A stretch of DNA of 42,041 bases from an uncultured Nitrospiraceae bacterium (lineage in GTDB: Bacteria > Nitrospirota > Thermodesulfovibrionia > Thermodesulfovibrionales > SM23-35): the NCBI GenBank assembly GCA_937138415.1, contig CAKZPA010000036.1, forward strand, positions 1 through 42,041, read 5' to 3'. This document shows positions 9,357 through 17,114 of this stretch, piece after piece (position 1 is the first letter of the stretch; each line of letters opens with the position of its first letter). The notes below the pieces were generated by a model. That model was not told the DNA's origin, searched no databases, and saw only the letters and a list, made by a program, of their open reading frames with translations. The translations under genes and the position numbers were made by a program.

Positions 9357-9973
9357 AAGCGGACCTCGTTTATCTTCGGCGGGGTCGCGATTCCGCCCGA
9401 GAGAATGATCTTGATACCGTCTTCGATCGGGATATCCGTAAAGAACACCTGCTCATCGCGGAACAGCGCGATCTCCCCAAAATAGATAAGGTTCGTCGGA
9501 ATGTAGACCGCCTTCAGATTGGTTTCCGCCCCGTCGCCCGCGTTCTTCATCACGCACTCTTTCGTGAGAAAGCCATACGCGTAGACATTCGGCCTCGGGT
9601 ACTCCACGATCACGAACTTCTTGAACGACGACAGCTTGCTCTCCGGCGAGAACGCGTCGACGAGCTGTTTCACCGAGGAGTAAATGCCTTTGAAGACGGG
9701 AATTTTCAGAATGAGCTGCTCGACTGACTGGATGATCTTCCTGCCCACGACATTCGTCGAGATGATACCGACAACAAAAATGAGCGCGATTGCCGTAATG
9801 AACCCGAGGCCGTGGACGTGGTACCCGAGAATTCTGTAGTAGAGCGGTTCGAGGAAACTGTCGAGGAAGGTGAAGAGCCACCAGATGACGAGAAAGGTGA
9901 TGATGGCAGGGATCGATATGAAAAGACCGGCGAGAAACCTCCGCCTGAAGGTTGCGCGTATGGAGATCTTCAT
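9353..9973 (-). CDS. DUF502 family membrane protein
   Basis: A 206-residue inner-membrane protein of the DUF502 family, whose function is not established. Two hydrophobic helices near the N-terminus (about 13-36 and 56-76), separated by a loop containing LDSFLEPLYYRILGYHVHG, precede a soluble part with VEQLILKIPVFKGIYSSVKQLVDAF, the family hallmark. The frame also allows a TTG start four codons upstream overlapping yebC. I chose the ATG at 9971-9973, which begins one base after the yebC stop. It is between yebC and glmU in a run with almost no gaps, so it is part of that operon. Confidence 0.88.
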   Translation of the reverse strand: MKISIRATFRRRFLAGLFISIPAIITFLVIWWLFTFLDSFLEPLYYRILGYHVHGLGFITAIALIFVVGIISTNVVGRKIIQSVEQLILKIPVFKGIYSSVKQLVDAFSPESKLSSFKKFVIVEYPRPNVYAYGFLTKECVMKNAGDGAETNLKAVYIPTNLIYFGEIALFRDEQVFFTDIPIEDGIKIILSGGIATPPKINEVRL

Positions 9974-9974
9974 G

Positions 9975-10730
9975 CTACCGGCCAACCCGGGCGACTACCT
10001 CATCCGGCAAATCCACATTCGTGAACACGTCCTGAACATCTTCATGCTCTTCGAGAGCGTCGATCAAACGTATCATCTGCTCCGCCTGCCTGTCCTCGAT
10101 GCTCGCGTAATTCTTCGGCAGCATCGTCACCTCCGCGAGAGAAACCGGTATGCCCGCCTGCTCGATCGCCGCTTTGACCGTCGCGAGCTGGTCGGGAGCG
10201 GTCACGACCTCGAAATTGTCCTCCTTCGGGTCGTTCCGCATGTCCTCCGCGCCCGCGTCGAGGGCGATCCCCATGAGCGTGAACTCGTCCGTCTTCGACT
10301 TCTCGACGAGAATATACCCCTTCTTTTCGAACATCCAGGAGACGCAACCGACCTCGCCGAGACTGCCGCCGTGCTTCGTCATGATATGCCGTATCTCAGG
10401 GGTCGTCCTGTTCTTGTTATCCGTGAGCACCCCGACGAGGATCGCCACGCCGCCGGGTCCGTACCCTTCGTAGACGCACTCTTCGTAGGCGACGCCTGGG
10501 AGTTCGCCGGTCCCCTTCATGATGGCGCGCTTGATCGTGTCGCTGGGCATATTCACCTCTTTTGCCTTTTCGATGGCGGTGCGCAGGCGGGGATTTCCCG
10601 TGGGATCTCCTCCGCCGAGACGGGCGGCGACGGAGATCTCCTTCACGAGTTTCGAAAAGACCTTGCCGCGCTTCGCGTCGGTGCTGGCTTTCTTATGCTT
10701 GATTTGCGCCCACTTGGAGTGTCCGGCCAC
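9975..10730 (-). CDS. yebC: YebC/PmpR family protein (translation or transcription factor)
   Basis: A 251-residue YebC-family protein, starting [27 protein letters not shown]. Family members have been described both as DNA-binding regulators and as ribosome-associated factors easing polyproline stalls. The sequence alone does not choose between these roles. The acidic C-terminal domain with [35 protein letters not shown] is intact, and the length is normal. The start is the GTG at 10728-10730, behind GGGGGTA, giving the canonical V/M-AGHSKW terminus; the longer frame upstream is not conserved in kind. ruvC, a frequent neighbour elsewhere, is absent. Confidence 0.94.
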   Translation of the reverse strand: MAGHSKWAQIKHKKASTDAKRGKVFSKLVKEISVAARLGGGDPTGNPRLRTAIEKAKEVNMPSDTIKRAIMKGTGELPGVAYEECVYEGYGPGGVAILVGVLTDNKNRTTPEIRHIMTKHGGSLGEVGCVSWMFEKKGYILVEKSKTDEFTLMGIALDAGAEDMRNDPKEDNFEVVTAPDQLATVKAAIEQAGIPVSLAEVTMLPKNYASIEDRQAEQMIRLIDALEEHEDVQDVFTNVDLPDEVVARVGR

Positions 10731-10804
10731 TGTACCCCCGGAAAGACGTTCAACGTACCGTGATGAGAATGATGTACTTATGATAATGCCCGAAAAAGAC
10801 AGTG

Positions 10805-12175
10805 TCAAGACTCGATGCCGTACTCTTTGATCTTGGTGAGGAGCGTTTTGTAGCTTACCCGGAGGATCTCCGCCGCCCTGCTCTTGTTTCCTCCGGTCTC
10901 CCTAAGAACGCTGACGATGCGCTTCGTCTCCGCCCGCCGGGAAGCCTCTTTCGCGACGGATTCGAGCGTGCCGCCCGCGGCGGTTCCCGGGGACGAAACG
11001 GACGATCCCTCGTCCCTGCTCAGCACGCACTCGGCAACCGTTATCGTGTCGCCGTCACAGAGGATCACCGCGCGCTCTATCGTGTTCTCGAGTTCCCGCA
11101 CGTTGCCTTTCCAGTGGTACGCCTGCAGCATGTCTAGAGCGTCGCTCGACATGCTCTTGGGAGGGCTCTTCATTTCGTTGCAATACTTCCGGATGAAGTA
11201 ATCGACGAGTAGAGGGATATCTTCTCTCCTCTCCCTGAGAGGCGGGACTCTCACCGGAAACACGTTCAGCCGGTAGAACAGATCCTCGCGGAACCGCTTT
11301 TCTTCCACCTCTTTCTCGAGGTCTTTGTTGCTCGCGGCGACGATTCGCACGTCGAGCTTGACGGGCGCGAGCGCGCCGATGCGTTCTATCTCGCCCTCTT
11401 CGATGGCCCTGAGGAGCTTCGCCTGAAGGGCGAGGTCCATGTCGCCGATTTCATCGAGGAAGAGCGTCCCCCTGTTGGCGAGTTCGAATTTCCCGAGCTT
11501 CCGCGCCTCCGCTCCCGTGAAAGCCCCCTTCTCGTGTCCGAAGAGTTCGGATTCGAGGAGCGTTTTCGGTATCGCCGCGCAGTTGATCGGCACGAAGGGG
11601 TAGTTCCTGCGGTGGCTGAGCTGGTGAAGAGCGCGGGCGAACAATTCTTTCCCCGTGCCGCTCTCGCCGAGTATCAGGACCGTCGTTCTCGTTGGCGCGA
11701 CCTTTTCGATCATCTGCGCCGCCTCGAGTATGCTCCGGCTCTTCCCGATGATCCCCGGCAGGCGGAACCGGGATGATACCTCCTCTTTGAGGAGGATGTT
11801 CTCTGTCACGAGGCGCTGGTTTTCCAGCGCCCGCCTGACGAGGAGAATGAGGTGGTCGGTATCGAACGGCTTCGTGATGAAGTCGTAGGCACCTTCCTTC
11901 ATCGCCGTCACGGCCGCTTCGACAGAGCCGAACGCCGTCATGACAATGACCGGCGTGAGATGGTTCTCCTCTTTCGCGGCGCGCAGGACGTCGAGGCCGG
12001 ACTTGCCCGGGAGCTTGAGATCCGTGAGGACGAGATCGATCCCGCCTTCCTTCAGGCATTTGATGCCCTTCGCCGCGTCCCTCGCGGTCACGACGCGATA
12101 CCCTTCGGCCTCGAGCGTCTCCTGAAGCATTGCGGCCATCGAATCCTTGTCTTCGACGACGAGGATGGTCTCCAT
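10805..12175 (-). CDS. NtrC-type sigma-54-dependent response regulator
   Basis: A 456-residue activator with three complete parts. The receiver domain (1-118) has the phosphoacceptor D52 in [10 protein letters not shown] and K107 in TKPFD. The AAA+ domain (about 140-375) has Walker A GESGTGKE, the sigma-54 contact loop GAFTGA, Walker [11 protein letters not shown] and an R-finger region [16 protein letters not shown] Fis-type helix-turn-helix ends the protein ([20 protein letters not shown]). No sensor kinase is next to it, so its partner is unknown. It begins 6 bases after the mtnP stop; TATAAT on the minus strand lies only 5 bases before the ATG, without a matching -35. A sigma-54 promoter precedes lpxC about 1 kb away. 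Confidence 0.95.
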   Translation of the reverse strand: METILVVEDKDSMAAMLQETLEAEGYRVVTARDAAKGIKCLKEGGIDLVLTDLKLPGKSGLDVLRAAKEENHLTPVIVMTAFGSVEAAVTAMKEGAYDFITKPFDTDHLILLVRRALENQRLVTENILLKEEVSSRFRLPGIIGKSRSILEAAQMIEKVAPTRTTVLILGESGTGKELFARALHQLSHRRNYPFVPINCAAIPKTLLESELFGHEKGAFTGAEARKLGKFELANRGTLFLDEIGDMDLALQAKLLRAIEEGEIERIGALAPVKLDVRIVAASNKDLEKEVEEKRFREDLFYRLNVFPVRVPPLRERREDIPLLVDYFIRKYCNEMKSPPKSMSSDALDMLQAYHWKGNVRELENTIERAVILCDGDTITVAECVLSRDEGSSVSSPGTAAGGTLESVAKEASRRAETKRIVSVLRETGGNKSRAAEILRVSYKTLLTKIKEYGIES

Positions 12176-12181
12176 GATGTA

Positions 12182-12964
12182 TTATACCCTCGCGTCCCGC
12201 AGGGCATCCCTGCACCGGCACGCCCTCGACGGGGAAATGAGCGGAAACGTCTCCCGAAGAATCCGCTTCAAACGCTCCGTCGCCGACTTCATCTGTTCGA
12301 CGACCTCTTTCACGGTGAGCTTTTCACCGGAGACGCCGGCCGCGAAGTTGGTGACGACACAGACCCCCGCGTAACAGAGTTCCGCCTCGCGCGCGAGGGC
12401 AGCTTCGGGCATCGCGGTCATGCCGACAACGTCGGCGCCGAGGAGAGAGAATGCCCGAATCTCCGCCCAGGTCTCGAGTCTCGGCCCGTTCGTGCAGACG
12501 TAGGTAGCCGGTTCGACGAGGGCAGTGCCGGCGCGCTTTGCGCCCTCCCTGAGGGCATCGCGCACCGCCGGACAGTAGGGATGAGTGAAGTCGATGTGAA
12601 CGACACCGGCCTCGCCGGAGTGGTAGGTCGCGTCCCGTCCGCTCGTGAAATCGAGAATCTGATCGGGAAGAACGATCGACCCTGGTGTCACGCGGTCCGT
12701 AATACCACCCGTCGCGCTGAGAGCGATGACGCAGTCGGCGCCGAGGTGCTTGAATCCCCAGATATTCGCCCTGTAGTTGATCTTGTGCGGCGGGAGGTGG
12801 TGCGCGGCGCCGTGCCGGGGGAGGAAGACGAGGCTTCTCCCCGAGAAATCACCGATTCGATAGGCATCGGACGGCGGCCCGAACGGCGTCTCGATCTCGC
12901 GCACCTCGCGGATATCGACTCCCTCGATATCGTAGAGGCCGCTACCGCCGATGACGCCGATCAT
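12182..12964 (-). CDS. mtnP: S-methyl-5'-thioadenosine/thioinosine phosphorylase
   Basis: A 260-residue trimeric-type PNP/MTAP family phosphorylase that would cleave a methylthio-nucleoside with phosphate, in methionine salvage. Visible hallmarks are MIGVIGGSGLYD at the start, the phosphate-binding LPRHGAAHHLPPH (48-60), NGPRLETWAEIR (159-170) and GMTAMPEAALARE (181-193). At the base-recognition position it has TNFAAG (205-210) with Asn206, where adenine-specific MTAPs carry TDYD with Asp. That suggests a 6-oxopurine substrate such as methylthioinosine. The frame opens 14 codons earlier, but the ATG at 12962-12964 gives the family N-terminus. Confidence 0.9.
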   Translation of the reverse strand: MIGVIGGSGLYDIEGVDIREVREIETPFGPPSDAYRIGDFSGRSLVFLPRHGAAHHLPPHKINYRANIWGFKHLGADCVIALSATGGITDRVTPGSIVLPDQILDFTSGRDATYHSGEAGVVHIDFTHPYCPAVRDALREGAKRAGTALVEPATYVCTNGPRLETWAEIRAFSLLGADVVGMTAMPEAALAREAELCYAGVCVVTNFAAGVSGEKLTVKEVVEQMKSATERLKRILRETFPLISPSRACRCRDALRDARV

Positions 12965-13062
12965 TCTCTCTATCCGTTTCCCTCTCCATCGAAATAACCG
13001 TTCCATTCTACCATACGGGGTGCGGGACGGAATATCGCTGTCTCAAATAATCCACACAACAT

Positions 13063-13082
13063 GGTCAGCGTTCAACATGACC
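13063..13082. promoter_or_regulatory. Candidate activator-binding dyad upstream of lpxC
   Basis: An inverted repeat GGTCA-N10-TGACC with a smaller internal dyad GTTCAAC. It lies about 145 bases upstream of the sigma-54 -24/-12 element, within the usual distance for an enhancer bound by an NtrC-type protein. The dyad is seen directly; its function is inferred. Confidence 0.35.
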
Positions 13083-13208
13083 GCGCCTCGCCCGCTCACT
13101 TGCGCCTTCAAGTAGAACTTTATGTCTTCCGGCTCAACGTCTTTTCAGGTGTGCATTTTCTCTGTTTGCCACAAAGGTCGGCCCGGATTGCCTGCCGCGC
13201 TTTTCCAC

Positions 13209-13223
13209 TGGCACCATATTTGC
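13209..13223 (+). promoter_or_regulatory. Sigma-54 (-24/-12) promoter for lpxC
   Basis: TGGCAC-N5-TTGC, with the invariant GG and GC separated by exactly ten bases, matches the sigma-54 consensus. Transcription would begin near 13235, about 45 bases before the lpxC ATG. No sigma-70 pair of similar quality is visible in the 275-base gap. Confidence 0.65.
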
Positions 13224-13281
13224 CAACCATCATGAGGCTTCAACCGATTTCAAAAATAACACAGAGAGACGAGGAACGACG

Positions 13282-14160
13282 ATGCGCTCACAGAGAACTC
13301 TCCAGCAGGAAATCACCTTCAAAGGCATCGGCTTGCACACGGGACGCCATGCCACCGTCTGCGTGAAGCCCGCCCCGAGAGACAGCGGCGTCGTCTTCAT
13401 CAGAAAAGACAAGCCCGCGGTCATCAAGGCGACCGTGCACTCTGTGACCGACACGGCGTTCGCGACCACGATCGGGTACAACGGCGCGAAAATCAGGACG
13501 GTGGAACACATCCTCGCGGCATTGGCGGGCCTCGGAATCGACAACGCGGTCATCGAAGTGAACGGCCCGGAAATTCCCATTCTCGACGGGAGTTCGATCG
13601 GATTGACGGAACTCATCCTTAAGGGCGGGATTGCGAAACAGGGGAAGAAGAAACCGTTCATTCGCGTCACGCACCCGATTGCGCTTTCCGACGGAAACGC
13701 GGAGATCGCCGTCCTCCCGCACGACGGGCGGAAAATAACGTACAGGATTCAGTTCCAGCACCACCTTCTCGGTGAGCAGCAGATGAGCCTCGACCTCTCG
13801 GAAGAGAGTTTCGTCATGGAAATCGCACCCGCGCGTACGTTCGGTTTCCTGAAGGACGTGGAATACCTCAAGTCCCGCGGACTTGCGAGGGGCGGTTCCC
13901 CCGATAACGCGATCATCCTTGGCGACAGCGGCATCATCAACGCAGCCGTCCTCCGCTTCGAAGACGAGTTCGTCCGCCACAAGATTCTGGACCTCATCGG
14001 AGACCTCTCCCTCCTGGGATACCCGATCTACGGCCATATCATCGCGAACAAGTCCGGCCATACGACCAATATCAAGTTTTTGAAGAAATTCTTCTCCTGC
14101 CCGGACCACTGGGAACTCGAGTCGGAAGCCGTCTCGCAACCCGTCCCCCTCTATTCCTGA
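13282..14160 (+). CDS. lpxC: UDP-3-O-acyl-N-acetylglucosamine deacetylase
   Basis: A 292-residue LpxC, the zinc deacetylase that commits UDP-acyl-GlcNAc to lipid A. It opens with QRTLQQEITFKGIGLHTG. Zinc ligands are H76 in TVEHILAALAGLGIDN and H233 and D237 in FVRHKILDLIGDL; the general base/acid residues are E75 and H260 (NKSGHTT). Length is normal. The ATG follows CGAGGA at seven bases. It stands alone on the plus strand, divergent from mtnP and the NtrC-type regulator and apart from other lpx genes, behind a sigma-54 promoter. Confidence 0.97.
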   Translation: MRSQRTLQQEITFKGIGLHTGRHATVCVKPAPRDSGVVFIRKDKPAVIKATVHSVTDTAFATTIGYNGAKIRTVEHILAALAGLGIDNAVIEVNGPEIPILDGSSIGLTELILKGGIAKQGKKKPFIRVTHPIALSDGNAEIAVLPHDGRKITYRIQFQHHLLGEQQMSLDLSEESFVMEIAPARTFGFLKDVEYLKSRGLARGGSPDNAIILGDSGIINAAVLRFEDEFVRHKILDLIGDLSLLGYPIYGHIIANKSGHTTNIKFLKKFFSCPDHWELESEAVSQPVPLYS

Positions 14161-14240
14161 AATATCTTTATTTTTCAAGGCATTGTAAAATCTGCTTGCT
14201 TTTTCTCCCCCGGATAGAGTTTCATATCTGGGAAGACCGC

Positions 14241-14274
14241 AAAAAAAAGGCTGGAGAATCTCTCCCCCAGCCTA
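14241..14274 (-). terminator. Intrinsic terminator of the 18-residue protein gene
   Basis: On the minus strand AGGCTGG...CCAGCCT forms a GC-rich stem (14248-14274) followed directly by eight U residues (14241-14248 read as A on the plus strand). It lies 22 bases after the small gene's stop codon. The lpxC side has no U run, so it serves the minus strand. Confidence 0.85.
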
Positions 14275-14295
14275 AAAAATCGTGAGCGAGTGAAC

Positions 14296-14352
14296 TTATT
14301 TCTTCTTTGCGGTCTTCTTCGTTGCTTTCTTCGCTGCTTTCTTTGTTGCCAT
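14296..14352 (-). CDS. 18-residue Lys/Ala/Thr-rich basic peptide (histone H1-tail-like)
   Basis: A tiny gene encoding MATKKAAKKATKKTAKKK. Ten of 18 residues are lysine-like in effect (nine or so Lys, the rest Ala and Thr), the pattern of KKAAKK tails seen in bacterial histone H1-like proteins that coat DNA, or possibly rRNA. Support for translation is strong for its size: AGGGGGTG seven bases before the ATG, and a clean intrinsic terminator just after the stop. It begins 59 bases after the stop of the winged-helix/nucleotidyltransferase gene on the same strand, so both may share the sigma-70 promoter at 14976-15004. Whether it is a functional peptide or a remnant tail of a longer histone-like gene cannot be told from the window. 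Confidence 0.7.
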   Translation of the reverse strand: MATKKAAKKATKKTAKKK

Positions 14353-14411
14353 GAACGTTCACCCCCTTTCTTCCCGCATTCCCGGTCGTCGAAATGCGGG
14401 GCGCTCTGTGA

Positions 14412-14957
14412 TCAAAGGCGTCCGATAAGAGCGATGCGCTTGCCTGAAAGCACCTTCTTCAGGTTCGCGTCCCCTTTCTTCTTCTTCAGTTTGTACTCGT
14501 CTTCATCCATGACGATACAGTCGATTTTTTGATCGAACCTCTTTTCGAGGTTTTTCAGCTCTCGAGCGAGCGCGGCCGAGGCGCCGACCACGAACATGTT
14601 GACGTTCGACTCATCCTGCCCTTCCGCGTATGGACCGTAGAGAAAGGCGGCTTTCGCGCCGGATGCTCTCAGGACTGCCTTCAGAGCGCCGGGGAGACCG
14701 AGCGACTTCGTGATGAGGTTTTTCAGCTCCGAAAAGAGGGGGGATTCCTTGTTCGCCTGGAAATATTTGAGGTTGACGATCTTCTCGCTCGTCACGATCC
14801 CCATCTCTTCGAGCTTGTCGAGTTCCCGTTTGATCCCGGACGGATTCTTTCTGAGGAGCTTCGCGATTTCCCTGATGTAGAACTGCTCGTCAGGGCTGTT
14901 GAGGAGCAGGGAGAGGAGGTCGGCTCGTATCGACGATGAAAATAAACTCTTCAACAT
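14412..14957 (-). CDS. Winged-helix regulator with degenerate nucleotidyltransferase domain
   Basis: A 181-residue two-domain protein. Residues 1-75 are an ArsR/MarR-like winged helix (ADLLSLLLNSPDEQFYIREIAKLLRKNPSGIKRELDKLEEMGIV, read as separate helices). The rest resembles a MNT-type minimal nucleotidyltransferase. The usual motif GS-x-A-x-G followed by S-D-x-D is here GPYAEG (108-113) and SNVN (117-120), so Ser is Pro and both metal-binding Asp are Asn. Catalysis is therefore unlikely, and a ligand-sensing or structural role is more probable. AGGTGAG precedes the ATG, and a near-consensus sigma-70 promoter lies just upstream. I do not know its targets. Confidence 0.8.
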   Translation of the reverse strand: MLKSLFSSSIRADLLSLLLNSPDEQFYIREIAKLLRKNPSGIKRELDKLEEMGIVTSEKIVNLKYFQANKESPLFSELKNLITKSLGLPGALKAVLRASGAKAAFLYGPYAEGQDESNVNMFVVGASAALARELKNLEKRFDQKIDCIVMDEDEYKLKKKKGDANLKKVLSGKRIALIGRL

Positions 14958-14975
14958 TTCATCTCACCTGAGTGT

Positions 14976-15004
14976 GTTATACACGATCAATGACAGTTTG
15001 TCAA
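14976..15004 (-). promoter_or_regulatory. Sigma-70 promoter for the winged-helix gene
   Basis: On the minus strand TTGACA, a 17-base spacer and TATAAC, putting the start about 12 bases before the ATG at 14957. The upstream AT-rich DNA to about 15084 contains GTCAAC twice (14999-15004, overlapping the -35, and near 15080) and the dyad CAACGATTGTTG, possible operator sites. Confidence 0.75.
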
Positions 15005-15084
15005 CAGAAAAATGACGTTTTAGAACAGATAGTGCATTTTTGTAAACAATCCTCATTTTGCAACGATTGTTGTAAAATCGTCAA

Positions 15085-15936
15085 CTACTGTTCTCCGAAA
15101 AGCATCTTCCGCACGGCCCGCAGATTTCGCGCGTCGTCGGTCTCGCGTTCCTTCGGCGTCTCGAGGATGAGGGGGACCCGCCGGAAAGGAGCGGCGAGAA
15201 CGAACCGGCGGAGTCCCGCTGTCCCGATCCGTCCGAGACCGATGTGCTCATGACGGTCCGCGCCGGAACGCAGGTCGCCTTTCGCGTCGTTCAGGTGGAT
15301 GAGCCTGACGCGCTCCAGGCCGATGGCGTGGTCGATCTCCTCCGCCACCGCGCGTATTCCGTCGTCGCGGCGTATGTCGTAGCCCGCGGAAAACGCGTGG
15401 CAGGTGTCGATGCAGACCCCCGCGACGAGTGTTCCCCCGACCCCGTGGAAAATCTCGGCGAGGTCGGCGACGCGCGACGAGATGTCGCCCCGCTCGCCCG
15501 CCGTGTTTTCGAGGAGGAGACCCGCCGCCCACCTGCCCGAGCGCGCCACCTCGTTCAGGGCGCCGATTGCCCTCCTCCTCGAGACGGCGGCGTCATCGCC
15601 CGACGCGCTCCCCGTGTGGAGGACGACGTAGTCGGCGCCGATGGCGTCGGCCCGATCCATCTCCTCCCGGAGCATCGCAATCGACTTTTTTCTCAGCGCG
15701 GCTTCGGGTGACGCCATGTTGATGAGGTAGGACGCGTGGATATACACGGGCGAGATATCGAGGTCGCGCCTGAGCGACGCGAAGCGTTCTCTCTCCTCGT
15801 TCGGGATCGCCTTCACCGCCCAGCCGCGCGGGCTGTGAGAAAACAGTTGCACGGTCGTGCAGCCGAGCACGTGCGCTCTCTCCAGGCTCCGGGACAACCC
15901 GCCCGCGATCGACGTGTGGACTCCGACTCTCCGCAT
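15085..15936 (-). CDS. nfo: Deoxyribonuclease IV (AP endonuclease)
   Basis: A 283-residue endonuclease IV, a trinuclear zinc TIM-barrel enzyme that cuts the backbone 5' to abasic sites in base-excision repair. Metal-binding segments appear in order: VYIHASYL, YVVLHTGSASG, LLLENTAG, CIDTCHAFSAGYD, HLNDAKGDLRSGADRHEHIG and LILETP. Length matches the family. The open frame runs 39 codons further upstream, but the ATG at 15934-15936 gives the standard MRRVGVHTSIAGGL start. It is divergent from the YrdC-type gene across a 90-base gap. Confidence 0.94.
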   Translation of the reverse strand: MRRVGVHTSIAGGLSRSLERAHVLGCTTVQLFSHSPRGWAVKAIPNEERERFASLRRDLDISPVYIHASYLINMASPEAALRKKSIAMLREEMDRADAIGADYVVLHTGSASGDDAAVSRRRAIGALNEVARSGRWAAGLLLENTAGERGDISSRVADLAEIFHGVGGTLVAGVCIDTCHAFSAGYDIRRDDGIRAVAEEIDHAIGLERVRLIHLNDAKGDLRSGADRHEHIGLGRIGTAGLRRFVLAAPFRRVPLILETPKERETDDARNLRAVRKMLFGEQ

Positions 15937-16026
15937 CCTGCCCCAATTATACATCCCCGCCGCTTCCCCAAAAACGGATTTCGCGTGCGCGTATCGCGCG
16001 ACCCGACTCTGTGGTACTATGTATGC

Positions 16027-16659
16027 ATGAAAATCCTGAGCGTGTCCGGGCACGGCGAGAGAGACGTGATACGCGCTGCCATTGACATCCTGCTCTCCGG
16101 TGGCATCGTCGCGTATCCGACCGAAACATTCTACGCGATAGGAGCAAAGTTCGACGTGCCGGACGCGTTGCGTCGAGTCTGCGAGCTGAAGGAGCGGCCG
16201 AGGGACAAAGCCCTTCCGCTCATCATCGGCGACGCGAGCCTCCTGCCCTCGCTGTGCCCGCGGGTGAGCGATGCCGCCGATCGTCTCGCTGAAACGTTCT
16301 GGCCGGGGCCTGTCACCCTCGTCGTGCCTGCCCGCGAGGGCCTCTCCGACTACCTGACCGCGGGGACGGGCACGGTCGCGGTCAGAGTTCCGGGCGACTC
16401 TCTCGCCCTCCGCCTCGCGCGGGCGGCCCGGTTTCCGATCACCTCCACGAGCGCGAACATCTCCGGCAGGCCGCCGGCGGACGACGCCGAGACGGTCACG
16501 CGCTATTTCGACCGAAGGCTCGACCTCGTGATCGACGGAGGCAGGACACCCGGCGGGCTGCCCTCCACGATTGTCGACGTGACAGGCGAGCGGCCGAAAC
16601 TTCTCAGGGAGGGTGCCGTGAGGTGGGACAATATGGCAGCCTTCATTTTGCCTGGATAG
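16027..16659 (+). CDS. tsaC: L-threonylcarbamoyladenylate synthase (Sua5/YrdC/YwlC)
   Basis: A 210-residue YrdC-domain protein making threonylcarbamoyl-AMP from threonine, bicarbonate and ATP, the precursor for t6A at position 37 of ANN-decoding tRNAs. Family marks are GGIVAYPTETFYAIGAKF (27-44), ELKERPRDKALPLII, FWPGPVTLVVPA, VAVRVPGD, FPITSTSANISGRPPA and PSTIVDV. It has the YrdC domain alone, without the Sua5 C-terminal domain. The larger frame upstream is not part of the protein; the ATG at 16027 fits the family, though it lacks a clear ribosome site. A perfect 13-bp inverted repeat crosses its stop codon. Confidence 0.92.
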   Translation: MKILSVSGHGERDVIRAAIDILLSGGIVAYPTETFYAIGAKFDVPDALRRVCELKERPRDKALPLIIGDASLLPSLCPRVSDAADRLAETFWPGPVTLVVPAREGLSDYLTAGTGTVAVRVPGDSLALRLARAARFPITSTSANISGRPPADDAETVTRYFDRRLDLVIDGGRTPGGLPSTIVDVTGERPKLLREGAVRWDNMAAFILPG

Positions 16660-16671
16660 GCTGCCATATTG
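16629..16671. repeat. Perfect 13-bp inverted repeat over the tsaC stop codon
   Basis: CAATATGGCAGCC (16629-16641) and GGCTGCCATATTG (16659-16671), with a 17-base loop, are perfectly complementary. The stop TAG (16657-16659) lies at the edge of the right arm. There is no U run, so it is not a standard terminator, but it stands between convergent genes and could stop or protect both transcripts. Confidence 0.8.
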
Positions 16672-16785
16672 TTCGGAGGGAGTATGAGGGATATGCGCTG
16701 GCTTTATCGTACGGGAGAACGGTCACCACATCTGTGATTTGCGTCACCCCGCGAACCGCGCCATGGGACCGCGCGCGGCCGGGTC

Positions 16786-17022
16786 TCACTGAATGACGGT
16801 CGGCGGCTTTTCGGATTCTTTCCCGGGAGAAGATCTGAAGCGGATAAAAGAGGCGACGAGGGCGCCCGCGATCATGCCCCCGACAGCGGAGAGAAAGATG
16901 ACGATGGCGAGCGAGCCTTCGAACTGCCAGAAGAGGAAGTGTATCGTCACGGGGACGGCGTTCTGCACGGAAAAGACCGCAACCCCGAGCAGAATAATCA
17001 ATAAAAGAACGATCGTTGCCAT
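16786..17022 (-). CDS. LapA-domain (DUF1049) small inner-membrane protein
   Basis: A 78-residue protein with two membrane helices (about 2-22 and 39-62) around the motif FSVQNAVPVTIHFLFWQF, typical of the lipopolysaccharide assembly protein A domain. In E. coli LapA works with LapB and FtsH to control LpxC turnover. Here no lapB is seen, and lpxC is 2.6 kb away, so a link is only suggestive. I use the ATG at 17020-17022 behind GGGG; a 32-residue extension in the open frame is basic and not family-like. It lies just downstream of the antiporter on the same strand. Confidence 0.8.
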   Translation of the reverse strand: MATIVLLLIILLGVAVFSVQNAVPVTIHFLFWQFEGSLAIVIFLSAVGGMIAGALVASFIRFRSSPGKESEKPPTVIQ

Positions 17023-17114
17023 CACGTACCCCGGAACACGAAACAGTCTACCTGAACGCGGCGAAAAACTCAAACCGCTTTCGCGGGCGATTGCATAAAG
17101 GCCTTTCCGGCGCG

